Shown: positions 35,444-44,119, counted from the first letter of the stretch. The stretch: 64,000 nt of DNA from Desulfospira joergensenii DSM 10085 (GCF_000420085.1 NZ_ATUG01000002.1:2046001-2110000); one strand, 5' to 3'. The notes: generated by a model not told the origin, from the letters alone. Numbers and translations: made by a program.

Positions 35444-36097
35444 TCAGAACAGATACTTCCAGATCTTCCACCCGTAGGATTCTTTGGTTTCCTGCCAGTT
35501 TGGATTCTGCATCATGTATTCGGGGTTTTTCCTTTTCATTTTTTCAATATTGGCCTGGCGCTCCTGTTCGATCTTGTCCCAGGTCAGGGTGTCCCGCTGA
35601 AAGACTTTTTGATTAATTGTGGCGGCGATCCGGTCTACCTTGTCGATAAGGTTATCGCTTTTTTCAGAGTGCTGGGAAAAGGCCATGAATCTTTTGTTGG
35701 CAATATCAAAGATCTTGGTATCAATGCTGAAGGCATTATCGAACTGGGTGATGCTCCCGGTAAGAATAAAATCACTCTGCAGGGTTTGGGCAATTTCTGC
35801 GATCTGTTTGTCATCCATTTCAATGCCGGATGAATACCCAAATGCCGCCAGTTTTTTGTCAATTTTGTGCTGGGGCAGGACCATGACATTATCCCGCCAT
35901 GAGAGCCTTGAATAGAGCATGTGAAGGATGCCCTTGCGGACCGGGGCCATGTCCTGTGCGGCATTGATCTCAAAGGGAACAATGGCGACGGTTTTTAATC
36001 CGTCTTTGGCGGCAAAAAGGTTCTGGCCGCCAAAAAGGACCATTGAAAAAAGGATAACAGCCGGGATAACCGGATAAAGGTGGTATTTGGTTTTCAA
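35444..36097 (-). CDS. Exported CsgG/TolB-like domain protein
   Basis: A 217-aa precursor with a signal peptide (VIPAVILFSMVLFGGQNLFAA). Residues about 35-165 resemble the TolB N/CsgG-like fold: 'TVAIVPFEINAAQD', 'RKGILHMLYSRLSW', 'QSDFILTGSITQFDNAF' and 'SIDTKIFDIANKRF'. The last 45 residues are charged and aromatic (ESYGWKIWKYLF). It shares the 'KGILxMLxxRL' and 'D(F/Y)I(L/V).GS' pattern with the VCBS-type gene at 31838. It is 12 bases downstream of gatB on the same strand but probably functions in the envelope. No catalytic residues are seen. Confidence 0.7.
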   Translation of the reverse strand: MKTKYHLYPVIPAVILFSMVLFGGQNLFAAKDGLKTVAIVPFEINAAQDMAPVRKGILHMLYSRLSWRDNVMVLPQHKIDKKLAAFGYSSGIEMDDKQIAEIAQTLQSDFILTGSITQFDNAFSIDTKIFDIANKRFMAFSQHSEKSDNLIDKVDRIAATINQKVFQRDTLTWDKIEQERQANIEKMKRKNPEYMMQNPNWQETKESYGWKIWKYLF

Positions 36098-36109
36098 AAT
36101 AATCTCCGT

Positions 36110-37537
36110 TTAAAGTTTTGATTTCAACAGGGGAGCGACCACTTTCGGGTCAGCCTTGCCCCGGGATTTTTTCATGATCTGTCCCATGAAAAAGCTGAAC
36201 AATTTGGTCTTTCCCTGTCTGTAGGATTCTGCTTCGTCCGGGTTTTCGCTGATGACCTGGGAAACCATGGCTTCCAGTTCCGTCTGGTCGGAGACCTGTT
36301 CCAGGCCCTTTTCACGGACAATTTCCATTGGATCTCTGCCGGATTCGGCCATCTCTTCAAAGACCTCTTTGGCGGCCCGGGCATTGATGGTCCCTTTTTC
36401 CAGCAGTTTGAGCAGTCCGGCAAAGGCCGGTGCGGAAACCGGGGAAAGGGAAATGTCGATTCCCCTGGAGTTGAGCAGCCCCAGCAGGGTGGTCATGGTC
36501 CAGTTGGCTGCCTGCTTGATGTCTTTGAGATCTGAAATAGTCTCCTCAAAAAAATCGGCAAGATCAATGCTTGCCGTGAGTACGCCGGCATCATATTCGG
36601 AAAGTCCGTACTGGTCTGTGAACCGTGATTTTTTCTCGTCCGGCAGTTCAGGCATGGCGTCTGAAACCGATTGGATCCACTCTTTATCCACGATGAGCGG
36701 GACCAGGTCGGGATCGGGAAAATACCTGTAGTCGTGGGCCTCTTCCTTGCCCCTCATGGAAAAGGTCTTGTTTTTGGAAGGATCCCAGAGCCGGGTTTCC
36801 TGGATCACGGTCCCTCCATCGTCCAGAACGTATGACTGGCGCTGGATTTCGTAAAGAATGGCCTTTTCGACATTTTTAAAGGAGTTCAGGTTCTTGAGTT
36901 CGGTCCGGATGCCGAATTCTTCCTGTCCAGCGGGACGCAGGGAGATATTGGCGTCGCACCTAAAACTTCCCTGTTCCATGTTTCCGTCGCAGACATCAAT
37001 ATATCTTAGGATGGCATGGAGTTTTCTCAGGTAAGCCCCGGCCTCTTCAGCGCTCCGGATATCCGGCTCACTTACGATTTCGATGAGGGGGACCCCGGTG
37101 CGGTTGAGATCCACCATACTCCGGGCCCGGACCGGGTCATGGATCAGCTTGCCGGCATCCTCTTCCATGTGAATCCGGGTAATGCCGATCCGCACGGGAC
37201 CCCGGCTTTCGGTTTCAATGTCCAGGCGGCCGTGTTCGGCAATGGGGGCTGCATACTGGGAGATCTGGTATCCCTTGGGCAGATCCGGGTAAAAGTAATT
37301 TTTTCTATCAAACCGGCTTTCCCGGGCAATGGTGCAGTTGGTGGCAAGGGCCGCCTTGATGGCAAAGGTAACGGCCTGTTTGTTCAGAACGGGCAGGACT
37401 CCGGGCATGCCCGTACAGACCGGGCAGGTATTTGCATTTGGGGATCGGCCGAATTCGGTGGAGCAGGAGCAGAAGATCTTGGTCCTGGTTTTCAGCTGGG
37501 CGTGGACTTCAAGACCGATAACAGGTTCATACGCCAT
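36110..37537 (-). CDS. gatB: Asp-tRNA(Asn)/Glu-tRNA(Gln) amidotransferase subunit B
   Basis: A 475-aa subunit that phosphorylates and amidates the mischarged aminoacyl end of tRNA using ammonia from GatA. Diagnostic motifs: 'EPVIGLEVHAQLKTRTKIFCSC', 'NTCPVCTGMPGVLPVLN' (together the Zn-binding cysteines), 'YFYPDLPKGYQISQY' and 'HMEEDAGK'. The C-terminal helical YqeY-like tail ends normally. It is not in the gatC-gatA operon but about 9 kb away on the opposite strand, which is common outside Firmicutes. It is followed by the CsgG/TolB-like gene. Confidence 0.97.
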   Translation of the reverse strand: MAYEPVIGLEVHAQLKTRTKIFCSCSTEFGRSPNANTCPVCTGMPGVLPVLNKQAVTFAIKAALATNCTIARESRFDRKNYFYPDLPKGYQISQYAAPIAEHGRLDIETESRGPVRIGITRIHMEEDAGKLIHDPVRARSMVDLNRTGVPLIEIVSEPDIRSAEEAGAYLRKLHAILRYIDVCDGNMEQGSFRCDANISLRPAGQEEFGIRTELKNLNSFKNVEKAILYEIQRQSYVLDDGGTVIQETRLWDPSKNKTFSMRGKEEAHDYRYFPDPDLVPLIVDKEWIQSVSDAMPELPDEKKSRFTDQYGLSEYDAGVLTASIDLADFFEETISDLKDIKQAANWTMTTLLGLLNSRGIDISLSPVSAPAFAGLLKLLEKGTINARAAKEVFEEMAESGRDPMEIVREKGLEQVSDQTELEAMVSQVISENPDEAESYRQGKTKLFSFFMGQIMKKSRGKADPKVVAPLLKSKL

Positions 37538-37695
37538 AAATATCTATTTTCCTATGCTTTTTTTAATTCTTTGTTGCGTAAACATTCTTTATACCGGCAG
37601 GCTGTGGATTTGGCAATATTTTTTGCAAGTCTTTTTAATTTTGTTCATCCTGTGCTATATTTGCGAGCCTAAAACTTTTTGAGGATACTCTATTC

Positions 37696-37887
37696 ATGAA
37701 ATTTTTTCTTTGCGTCCTGGGCATGGTCATGATCGTGGAGGGCCTGCCGTACTTTGCCTTTCCCAACCGGATGAAGGAGATGGTCCAGGTGATCCTGAGT
37801 CTTGATGAACAAAGGCTCAGGCGCTTCGGCTTCTTTCTCATGCTGGCAGGGCTTGGCGTGGTCTACCTTGCCATGGGGGCTGTCTGA
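37696..37887 (+). CDS. DUF2065 (YjeT-type) small membrane protein
   Basis: A 63-aa protein with two hydrophobic helices (FLCVLGMVMIVEGLPYFAF and GFFLMLAGLGVVYLAMGAV) joined by 'PNRMKEMVQVILSLDEQRLRR'. The P-x(2)-M-x(6)-L...LR.xG pattern is that of DUF2065. It is probably an inner-membrane protein of unknown role, often found near hfl or unrelated housekeeping genes. Its TGA overlaps the queA ATG (TGATG at 37885-37889), so translation is coupled. Confidence 0.85.
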   Translation: MKFFLCVLGMVMIVEGLPYFAFPNRMKEMVQVILSLDEQRLRRFGFFLMLAGLGVVYLAMGAV

Positions 37888-38963
37888 TGTATCTTCTGTC
37901 CGACTATGATTATGATCTGCCCGAGGAGAGGATCGCCCAGGTTCCCTGTGAGAATCGAAGCCGGTCACGGCTCATGCATCTGCGCCGTTCGGATCATGGG
38001 ATCTCCCACTCCCGGTTTGAGGATCTGGCCGGTCTGCTGAAGCCCGGGGACCTCCTGGTGGTCAACAATACCCGGGTGGTTCCGGCAAGGCTGTTCGGAA
38101 AAAAAGAGACCGGGGGAAAGGTAGAGGTCTTTGTTCTGGATTATGCCCGGGGCATGGAACGCCTGGAGCAGACCGGTTTTTTCCAATGCGACTGCCTGGT
38201 CCGGGCATCCAAGAGTCCTAGGGCCGGGGCAGTACTGGAGTTGGGATCCGAAGAAGGATATGGAATGCAGGCCCGTGTGGAGCAGGTCAAAGGCAATCTG
38301 TTCGAGATCCGGTTCCTGGGCGGCAGGGACTTTCCTGAATTTTTAAAGTCTACGGGACAAATTCCCCTGCCTCCCTATATTAAAAGGGATGGATCTTCCA
38401 AGGAGCATGGAAACGATGGGGAAACCTATCAGACCGTCTATGCCCGGACCGAAGGGGCCGTAGCCGCCCCCACGGCCGGGCTCCACTTTACCGATGAACT
38501 GATCCAGACCCTTGGCGCAAAAGGTATTGAACTGGCATCCCTTACCCTCCATGTGGGATACGGAACCTTTGTGCCGGTAAGGTGCAAGGATATCCGGGAG
38601 CATGAAATCCATTCGGAGCTGTTTTCCCTGTCCCCTGAAACGGCGGACAAGATCAACCGGGCCAAAGAGGAGGGAAGAAGGGTGATTGCCGTGGGCACCA
38701 CATCGGTCCGGACCCTGGAGTTTGCTGCCGATGAAAAAGGATTTGTCCAACCCGGTTCCGGGAGCTGTGATCTCTATATCTATCCGGGATTTCGGTTCAA
38801 GTGTGTGGACGCAATCATCACCAATTTCCATCTGCCAAGGTCCACCCTGCTCATGCTGGTATCGGCATTTTATGACCGGGAGAGGATGATCCGGGCTTAT
38901 GAAACCGCAGTTGAGGAGAAGTATCGGTTTTTCAGTTATGGGGATGCCATGCTCATCGAATGA
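37887..38963 (+). CDS. queA: S-adenosylmethionine:tRNA ribosyltransferase-isomerase
   Basis: A 358-aa enzyme that moves the ribosyl part of SAM onto preQ1 in tRNA, making epoxyqueuosine at position 34. Typical sequence: 'YDYDLPEERIAQVPCENRSRSRL', 'LKPGDLLVVNNTRVVPARLFG', 'GAVAAPTAGLHFT', 'LHVGYGTFVPV' and 'ITNFHLPRSTLLMLVSAF'. The protein is full length. It is coupled to the upstream DUF2065 gene and followed by tgt, the other tRNA queuosine enzyme, but element R2 and 170 bp separate them. Confidence 0.97.
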   Translation: MYLLSDYDYDLPEERIAQVPCENRSRSRLMHLRRSDHGISHSRFEDLAGLLKPGDLLVVNNTRVVPARLFGKKETGGKVEVFVLDYARGMERLEQTGFFQCDCLVRASKSPRAGAVLELGSEEGYGMQARVEQVKGNLFEIRFLGGRDFPEFLKSTGQIPLPPYIKRDGSSKEHGNDGETYQTVYARTEGAVAAPTAGLHFTDELIQTLGAKGIELASLTLHVGYGTFVPVRCKDIREHEIHSELFSLSPETADKINRAKEEGRRVIAVGTTSVRTLEFAADEKGFVQPGSGSCDLYIYPGFRFKCVDAIITNFHLPRSTLLMLVSAFYDRERMIRAYETAVEEKYRFFSYGDAMLIE

Positions 38964-38966
38964 TGG

Positions 38967-39094
38967 GTATTTGGATGAAATCTCACCCATTTGCGGCGTT
39001 GCCGCAGGACTTTAAGATCCTCACGTACAGCACAGTACGCTCCGGTCTTAAAGTCCCTTGCGCCTTGCATATGGGCAAGCCTTTATCCAAATAC
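38967..39094 (+). repeat. Intra-operon palindromic element, copy R2 (queA/tgt)
   Basis: About 128 bp starting three bases after the queA stop. Outer arms GTATTTGGAT and ATCCAAATAC pair perfectly; the core shares TTGCGGCGTTGC, TTTAAGATCCTCACGTAC, AGTACGCTCCGGTCTTAAA and GCGCCTTGCATATGGGCAAG with R3 and R4. Confidence 0.9.
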
Positions 39095-39133
39095 AATTGC
39101 AAGATTTATAAAAATGATCAATTTAAGGAAAGT

Positions 39134-40255
39134 ATGCTGGAGTTTAAATTATTACAGCCGGAACAGGAAGAGGGGAACGGCCGGGCCAGGCTCGGGAGAA
39201 TAAAGACGGTCCGCGGGATCATTGAGACCCCCATTTTCATGCCCGTGGGTACGGTGGGGTCTGTAAAGGGCATATCCAAAGAAGACCTGGATCACTGCGG
39301 GGCCCAGATCATCCTGGGCAATACCTACCATCTTTATCTTCGGCCGGGGTGTGAGGTCATTGAGCACATGGGCGGCCTCCATGAGTTCACCCGGTGGCAG
39401 CGCCCCATGCTCACCGATTCCGGGGGGTTCCAGTTTTTTTCCCTGGCCAAGCTGGCCAAATTCACGGACGAGGGAGTGGCTTTTCAGTCCCACATTGACG
39501 GGTCCCGCCATTTTTTCTCCCCGGAAAAGGCCGTGGAGATCCAGATGATCCTGGGATCGGATATCATGATGTCCCTGGACTGGTGCATGGGATATCCGGC
39601 CACTGAAAAAGAGGCCAGGGAAGCCCTGGAAAAAACGACCCGCTGGGCCGAGCGGGGATATGATTCCTGGCAGGCCAGGGGAGGGGGGAATAACCTTTTC
39701 GGCATTGTCCAGGGCGGGATGTTCAAGTATTTGAGATCCCTGTCTGCCGAGCAGATCACAGGCATTGATTTTCCCGGATTTGCCATCGGCGGCCTGAGCG
39801 TGGGGGAACCCACCGAGATCATGTACGAGATGGCAGACCATACCCTTCCTTTGCTCCCCGGGGATAAACCCCGATATATCATGGGGGTGGGAACCCCGGA
39901 AAACCTGGTGGAACTGGTGGGACTGGGATGCGACATGTTCGACTGTGTCATGCCCTCCAGAAACGCCCGGAACGGACAGCTGTTCACATCCCGGGGAACC
40001 ATTAATATCCCCAATGCCAGATACCGCATGGACAAGGCCCCCCTGGATGAGGAATGTAAATGCTATACCTGCCGTAACTACTCCAGGGCATATCTCAGGC
40101 ATCTATACAAATCCCGGGAGCTTCTGTCCTATCGCCTGAACACCATTCATAATCTCTATTATTATCTTGACCTCATGGAAAAAATGCGCCATGCAATAGG
40201 GGAGGGGCGGTTTCTGGAATTTAAAAAGGAATTCTACGCCAAAAGAGAGATATAA
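39134..40255 (+). CDS. tgt: tRNA-guanine transglycosylase
   Basis: A 373-aa enzyme that exchanges G34 for preQ1 in tRNAs with GUN anticodons. The frame is open back through element R2, but ATG 39134 with AAGGAAAG upstream gives the normal N-terminus (MLEFKLL). Landmarks: 'TPIFMPVGTVGSVKG', 'LTDSGGFQFFSL' (first catalytic Asp), 'GIVQGGMF', 'GFAIGGLSVGEP', 'FDCVMPSRNARNGQLFT' (nucleophile Asp) and the Zn site 'CKCYTCRNYSRAYLRHL'. It works directly before QueA in queuosine synthesis. Confidence 0.97.
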   Translation: MLEFKLLQPEQEEGNGRARLGRIKTVRGIIETPIFMPVGTVGSVKGISKEDLDHCGAQIILGNTYHLYLRPGCEVIEHMGGLHEFTRWQRPMLTDSGGFQFFSLAKLAKFTDEGVAFQSHIDGSRHFFSPEKAVEIQMILGSDIMMSLDWCMGYPATEKEAREALEKTTRWAERGYDSWQARGGGNNLFGIVQGGMFKYLRSLSAEQITGIDFPGFAIGGLSVGEPTEIMYEMADHTLPLLPGDKPRYIMGVGTPENLVELVGLGCDMFDCVMPSRNARNGQLFTSRGTINIPNARYRMDKAPLDEECKCYTCRNYSRAYLRHLYKSRELLSYRLNTIHNLYYYLDLMEKMRHAIGEGRFLEFKKEFYAKREI

Positions 40256-40279
40256 GAATTTAAGATCGGAGAAGAGGAT

Positions 40280-40627
40280 ATGCATGAAATGGGCATCGCC
40301 CAGCAATTGGTCCAGATCGCATTGGATGCCATCCCGGATGATATTGAAGATCCCAGGATCGAGGCCCTGAATCTGAGAATCGGAAAACTGGCCTCGGTGG
40401 TGGAGCACAGTCTGACCTTCTGCTTTGAAATCATTACCAAGGATACCCCCCTGGAAAATGCCCGGCTGGTAATTGAGGCGGTTCCGGTGAGAATCAAATG
40501 CAAAACCTGCGATCACCAATGGGAGGCAGATACTCCCATGTTCCGATGCCCCAAGTGCGAGGACGGGGAGATTGAGATGATTTCGGGAAGGGAGATTGAT
40601 ATTACATCCATGGAACTGGCGGATTAA
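40280..40627 (+). CDS. hypA: Hydrogenase nickel metallochaperone HypA
   Basis: A 115-aa nickel carrier for [NiFe]-hydrogenase maturation. The N-terminal MHE (His2, Glu3) nickel site is present as 'MHEMGIAQQLVQIAL', and the zinc site is formed by C74, C77, C90 and C93 ('CKTC', 'CPKC'). ATG 40280 follows a GGAGAAGAGGA site. HypB follows 170 bp downstream across element R3. The hydrogenase and the other hyp genes are not in the window. Confidence 0.95.
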   Translation: MHEMGIAQQLVQIALDAIPDDIEDPRIEALNLRIGKLASVVEHSLTFCFEIITKDTPLENARLVIEAVPVRIKCKTCDHQWEADTPMFRCPKCEDGEIEMISGREIDITSMELAD

Positions 40628-40630
40628 TCG

Positions 40631-40757
40631 GTGTTTGAACGAAACCTCACCCATCTGCGGCGTTGCTTCAGAATTTTAAGATCCTCATGTACACCAGTAC
40701 ACTCCGGTCTTAAAATCCTTTGCGCATTGCATATGGGCAAGTTTTCGTCCAAACACT
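40631..40757 (+). repeat. Intra-operon palindromic element, copy R3 (hypA/hypB)
   Basis: About 127 bp starting four bases after the hypA stop. Outer arms GTGTTTG and CAAACAC pair; core words TGCGGCGTTGC, TTTTAAGATCCTCATGTAC, AGTACACTCCGGTCTTAAAA and GCATATGGGCAAG are shared with R2 and R4. The inner TGTAC/GTACA replaces the CGTAC/GTACG of the other copies, a compensatory change. Confidence 0.9.
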
Positions 40758-40796
40758 GGGGATTGATCAAATAATACTTTTAAGGGGTAAAAATAT

Positions 40797-41462
40797 ATGG
40801 AAATCAAGATTCAAAAACGGGTATTGGAAAAGAATGAGACCGAGGCGGACAAAAACCGGGCTTATTTCAAGGAAAACAATGTCTTTGTCCTGAACATGAT
40901 GTCCTCGCCGGGCTCTGGGAAAACAGAGACTTTGTGCAAGTCCCTGGGCCGCCTGATGCCGGGGATCCGTACCGGGGTGATTGTGGGAGATATCTGTACG
41001 GCCAATGATGCGGACCGGCTCAAGGTTACCGGAGCCAAGGTGATCCAGATCAATACGGATCAGTTCGGGGGGGACTGCCATCTGGCAGCCCATATGATTG
41101 ACACATCTGCCAGGGAACTGGGGTGTGAAGACCTGGATCTGCTCATCGTCGAGAACATCGGAAACCTGGTCTGTCCGGCAGAATTCGACATCGGCGAGGA
41201 TGCCCGGGCCGTGGTGCTCAGCGTCACCGAGGGAGAGGACAAACCCCTGAAATATCCCCTGATGTTCCAGGTGGCCGATATTGCCATTCTCAACAAGGTG
41301 GACCTTCTGCCCTATCTTGATTTTGATGCCCCCCTGGCTGTGGAGAATATGAAAAAGGTCCATCCGGGCATGCCCGTTTTTGAAATATCCGCAAAAACCG
41401 AGCAGGGGCTTGACCCCTGGCTGGAGTGGCTCAAGTCCAAAGTCAAAGAAAAAATTGGATAG
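40797..41462 (+). CDS. hypB: Hydrogenase maturation GTPase HypB
   Basis: A 221-aa GTPase that drives nickel insertion with HypA. Motifs: Walker A 'MSSPGSGKTETL', 'VGDICTANDADRL', the metal-binding Cys/His region 'GGDCHLAAHMI', 'LLIVENIGNLVCPAEFDIGE' and guanine-specificity 'NKVDLL'. It lacks the N-terminal His-rich stretch and CxxCGC high-affinity nickel site found in some species, so nickel storage by this protein is unlikely. A GGGG-type site precedes ATG 40797. Confidence 0.96.
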   Translation: MEIKIQKRVLEKNETEADKNRAYFKENNVFVLNMMSSPGSGKTETLCKSLGRLMPGIRTGVIVGDICTANDADRLKVTGAKVIQINTDQFGGDCHLAAHMIDTSARELGCEDLDLLIVENIGNLVCPAEFDIGEDARAVVLSVTEGEDKPLKYPLMFQVADIAILNKVDLLPYLDFDAPLAVENMKKVHPGMPVFEISAKTEQGLDPWLEWLKSKVKEKIG

Positions 41463-41565
41463 CGGAAACGTCCACTTTTGTCCGATTTCGGCGTTGGATA
41501 AAAATTTTAATCCCTCCGGTTAAAATTTTTATCCGCCTTGAACTCGAACAAAATTAAACCTTTTC
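41463..41565 (+). repeat. Divergent palindromic element downstream of hypB
   Basis: Starting at the hypB stop there is a palindrome with the same plan as R1-R4 but different sequence: GGCGTTG, then GATAAAAATTTTAA, CCCTCCGGT, TTAAAATTTTTATC and GCCTTG, with outer arms CTTTTGTCCGA and TCGAACAAAA. It probably belongs to a second subfamily of the same element. The remaining 85 bases before the next gene hold no other feature. Confidence 0.6.
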
Positions 41566-41651
41566 CTGAAAGGCATGAACGATCGGGAAAAAGGAATGTA
41601 TTCCGCTTTTGCCTTTCGGCTTTGGGCTTTTGACTGAAAAAAGGAGGCATC

Positions 41652-42518
41652 ATGGAAACAAAAAAAATGGCCTTTTCAGGCTCATGGTATCCGTCGTCGG
41701 CAAGCGAATGCGAAACCTCCATTGAAAAGTTCTTAACTGAAGGCGAGGGGCCCCTGCAGGGGGAATTCCTGGCCGGGATCGTCCCCCATGCCGGCTGGTT
41801 TTATTCGGGCTCCATTGCCTGCCGGGTCATTGCCAGCCTTCAGCCCCGGGACGGGGAAGAAGTGGATACCATTGTCCTTTTCGGAGCCCATATGCACGAA
41901 CAGTCCGAGCCCTTTGTCATGGCTCAAGGGCTCATTGAAACCCCCCTGGGCCGGATTGAAGTGGACGAGGAACTGGCAGGGAGTCTGGCGGCCGGTGCCG
42001 GCATCCAACCCCTGACCCCGGGCCGGTTTCCCGATGAAAACACCCTGGAGCTTCAATACCCTTTTATCAAACATTTTTTTCCCCGGGCCCGGATCCTGGT
42101 CTGCGGGGTGGCCCCTTCTTTTCTGGCTTCTGTTATCGGCAGAACTTCGGTGGAAGAGGCCCAAAACCTGAACCGGTCCATCCGGGTGATCGGATCCACG
42201 GACATGAGTCATTACGGGCCTGATTTCGGATTCACCCCGGCCGGAATTGGTCAGAAGGCCGTGGACTGGGTGACGCAAGAAAACGATGCCGGGGCAGTCA
42301 AGGCCATGAAGACCATGGACGAAGATAAGATCATCTCCCAGGGGCTGGCCCGCAAGAATATGTGCTGCCCCGGAGCTGCGGCGGCCGCGGCCGCAGCCGC
42401 AAAAAAAATGGGCGCAGTCAAGGCGGTTGAACTTGACTACGCCACGAGTTTTGAAAAATCCAGGTCAGATTCTTTTGTGGGATATGCAGGGGTGGTTTAT
42501 TCCAGGCCCTTGATATAG
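41652..42518 (+). CDS. amrB: AmmeMemoRadiSam system protein B (MEMO1 family)
   Basis: A 288-aa MEMO-family protein, structurally related to extradiol dioxygenases. Candidate metal or active-site motifs: 'VPHAGWFYSG', 'FGAHMHEQSEPFV', 'STDMSHYGPDF' and, near the C-terminus, 'CCPGAAAAAAAAAKKMGA'. In many bacteria and archaea this protein occurs with an AMMECR1 protein and a radical SAM protein in a system of poorly known role; those partners are not adjacent here. ATG 41652 has an AAGGAGG site. Its 3' end overlaps the convergent gltX by 22 bases. Confidence 0.85.
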   Translation: METKKMAFSGSWYPSSASECETSIEKFLTEGEGPLQGEFLAGIVPHAGWFYSGSIACRVIASLQPRDGEEVDTIVLFGAHMHEQSEPFVMAQGLIETPLGRIEVDEELAGSLAAGAGIQPLTPGRFPDENTLELQYPFIKHFFPRARILVCGVAPSFLASVIGRTSVEEAQNLNRSIRVIGSTDMSHYGPDFGFTPAGIGQKAVDWVTQENDAGAVKAMKTMDEDKIISQGLARKNMCCPGAAAAAAAAAKKMGAVKAVELDYATSFEKSRSDSFVGYAGVVYSRPLI

Positions 42519-43900
42519 TCCATTGCCTGGTGGATGCGGTCCACGGTCTTCTCCCGGCCCAGGGCCAGGAGCATCTCAAATATCCCGGGACTCACCGTGG
42601 TGCCGGTGACGGCCACCCTCAGGGGCTGGGCAATCTTGCCGAATTTCAGGTCAAGATCTTCCATGATTTTCTTGAATACATTTTCCAGGTTCTCCTGGGT
42701 ATAGGCATCCAGGGCCTGGATGGCAAGGGCAGCGGCTTCCAGCATTCCCTTGATTTCAGGGGTAAGGAATTTTTTGGCCGCCTTTTCATCCAGCTCAACC
42801 TTGTCCAGATAATAGAATCCGGCCCCCTGGGCCATTTCCTTCAGGGTCTTGCTCCGGGGCTGCAGGGTTTCAATGATTCCGTGGGTGAATTCATCGTCCC
42901 CGGCGTCAATGCCCAGCTCCTTGAGGTGGGGGATGAGATGGGGGGCCAGTTCCCGGGGGCTCTGGGCCTGGATGTGCTTGGCATTCAGGGCGTTCAGCTT
43001 GTCCATGTCAAACATGGATGCGGACCGTCCCAGGTGTTCCAGGTCGAATTTTTCGATCAGGTCCTCCCGGGTGAAGAACTCCTGGTCTCCGTGGGACCAG
43101 CTCAGGCGGACCAGGTAGTTGATCACGGCATCGGGCAGATATCCCATGTTTTTGTACTCTCCCACGGACATGGCGCCGTGGCGTTTGCTCAGGCGGGACT
43201 TGTCCGCTCCCAGAACCATGGGGACATGGCCAAAGACCGGAAGGGCGGCGCCCAGGGCCTGGTAAATCAGGATCTGTTTGGGGGTGTTGATGAGATGATC
43301 ATCTCCCCGGATAATGGTGTTGATTCCCATGGTCAGGTCGTCGACCACCACGGCCAGGTTGTACATGGGAGAGCCGTCGCTTCTCTGGATGATGAAATCA
43401 TCGATTTCCGCATTCTGAAAGGCCGTGCTTCCCTTGACAATGTCCTCCACAACGGTTACGCCCGAGTCTGGTGTGCAAAGGCGGACCACGCTGTTTTCCC
43501 CTTTGGAAATTCCTCTTTCCCGGCATCGGCCGTTGTACATGGGTTTTTTCCCCTGGGCCTTTGCCTGCTCCCTCATTTCATCCACCTCTTCCGGGGTGCA
43601 GGTGCAGTAATAGGCATGGCCCGAGGCCACCAGTTTCTCAATATACTCTTTGTAGATCTCGTAGCGCCGGGTCTGGAAATAGGGACCTTCATCCCAGTCA
43701 ATGCCCAGCCATTCCAGGGATTCAAGGATGGCGGCCGTGGATTCATCCGTTGACCTGGCCTGGTCTGTATCTTCTATCCTGAGGACGAATTTCCCTTTGG
43801 TCTTTCTGGCAAAAAGCCAGTTGAACAGAGCGGTCCTTGCCCCGCCGATGTGAAGAAAGCCCGTGGGCGACGGGGGAAACCGGGTGATGATCGTATCCAT
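42497..43900 (-). CDS. gltX: Glutamyl-tRNA synthetase
   Basis: A 467-aa class Ib synthetase. HIGH appears as 'RFPPSPTGFLHIGGARTALFNW' in part, with 'KRLSKRHGAMS'-type KMSKS read as 'KSRLSKRHGA'. The 'CRERGISKGENS' and 'DRFNFKY'-class regions are replaced by the usual bacterial insert carrying Cys residues ('YYCTCTPEEVDEM'). With GatCAB encoded nearby, it is probably a non-discriminating GluRS that also charges tRNA-Gln for the transamidation route, but that cannot be proved from motifs alone. It is convergent with the MEMO gene. Confidence 0.96.
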   Translation of the reverse strand: MDTIITRFPPSPTGFLHIGGARTALFNWLFARKTKGKFVLRIEDTDQARSTDESTAAILESLEWLGIDWDEGPYFQTRRYEIYKEYIEKLVASGHAYYCTCTPEEVDEMREQAKAQGKKPMYNGRCRERGISKGENSVVRLCTPDSGVTVVEDIVKGSTAFQNAEIDDFIIQRSDGSPMYNLAVVVDDLTMGINTIIRGDDHLINTPKQILIYQALGAALPVFGHVPMVLGADKSRLSKRHGAMSVGEYKNMGYLPDAVINYLVRLSWSHGDQEFFTREDLIEKFDLEHLGRSASMFDMDKLNALNAKHIQAQSPRELAPHLIPHLKELGIDAGDDEFTHGIIETLQPRSKTLKEMAQGAGFYYLDKVELDEKAAKKFLTPEIKGMLEAAALAIQALDAYTQENLENVFKKIMEDLDLKFGKIAQPLRVAVTGTTVSPGIFEMLLALGREKTVDRIHQAMDYIKGLE

Positions 43901-44005
43901 ATGTTCTTCCTCTTAAATTGTCAGTTCGGTAAAAAAATAGAAGCCCTAGGTATCATAAAAAGGGGAAATGGGCAATCAATTCCAAAACCAATTCCTGAAA
44001 AAATC

Positions 44006-44034
44006 TTGACTATTTCAATGGATTGGGGTAAATA
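44006..44034 (+). promoter_or_regulatory. Sigma-70 promoter of the rpmF-acpP operon
   Basis: TTGACT (44006-44011), a 17-bp spacer and TAAATA (44029-44034), about 85 bases before rpmF. Confidence 0.7.
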
Positions 44035-44119
44035 GATTTGTTTTGTCGGATTTGAATGTGTGTAAGAATCTGAAATAAAATTAGTGGAATAGAGAACATA
44101 TTAAATTGAGGAGAGAACC

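Noticed and set aside
38960..39133. N-terminal extension of tgt
   Set aside because: The extension is a translation of palindromic element R2; the same peptide appears from R4. The family start is at 39134.
42530..43753. 407-aa frame antisense to gltX
   Set aside because: A shadow frame; gltX motifs are intact on the other strand.
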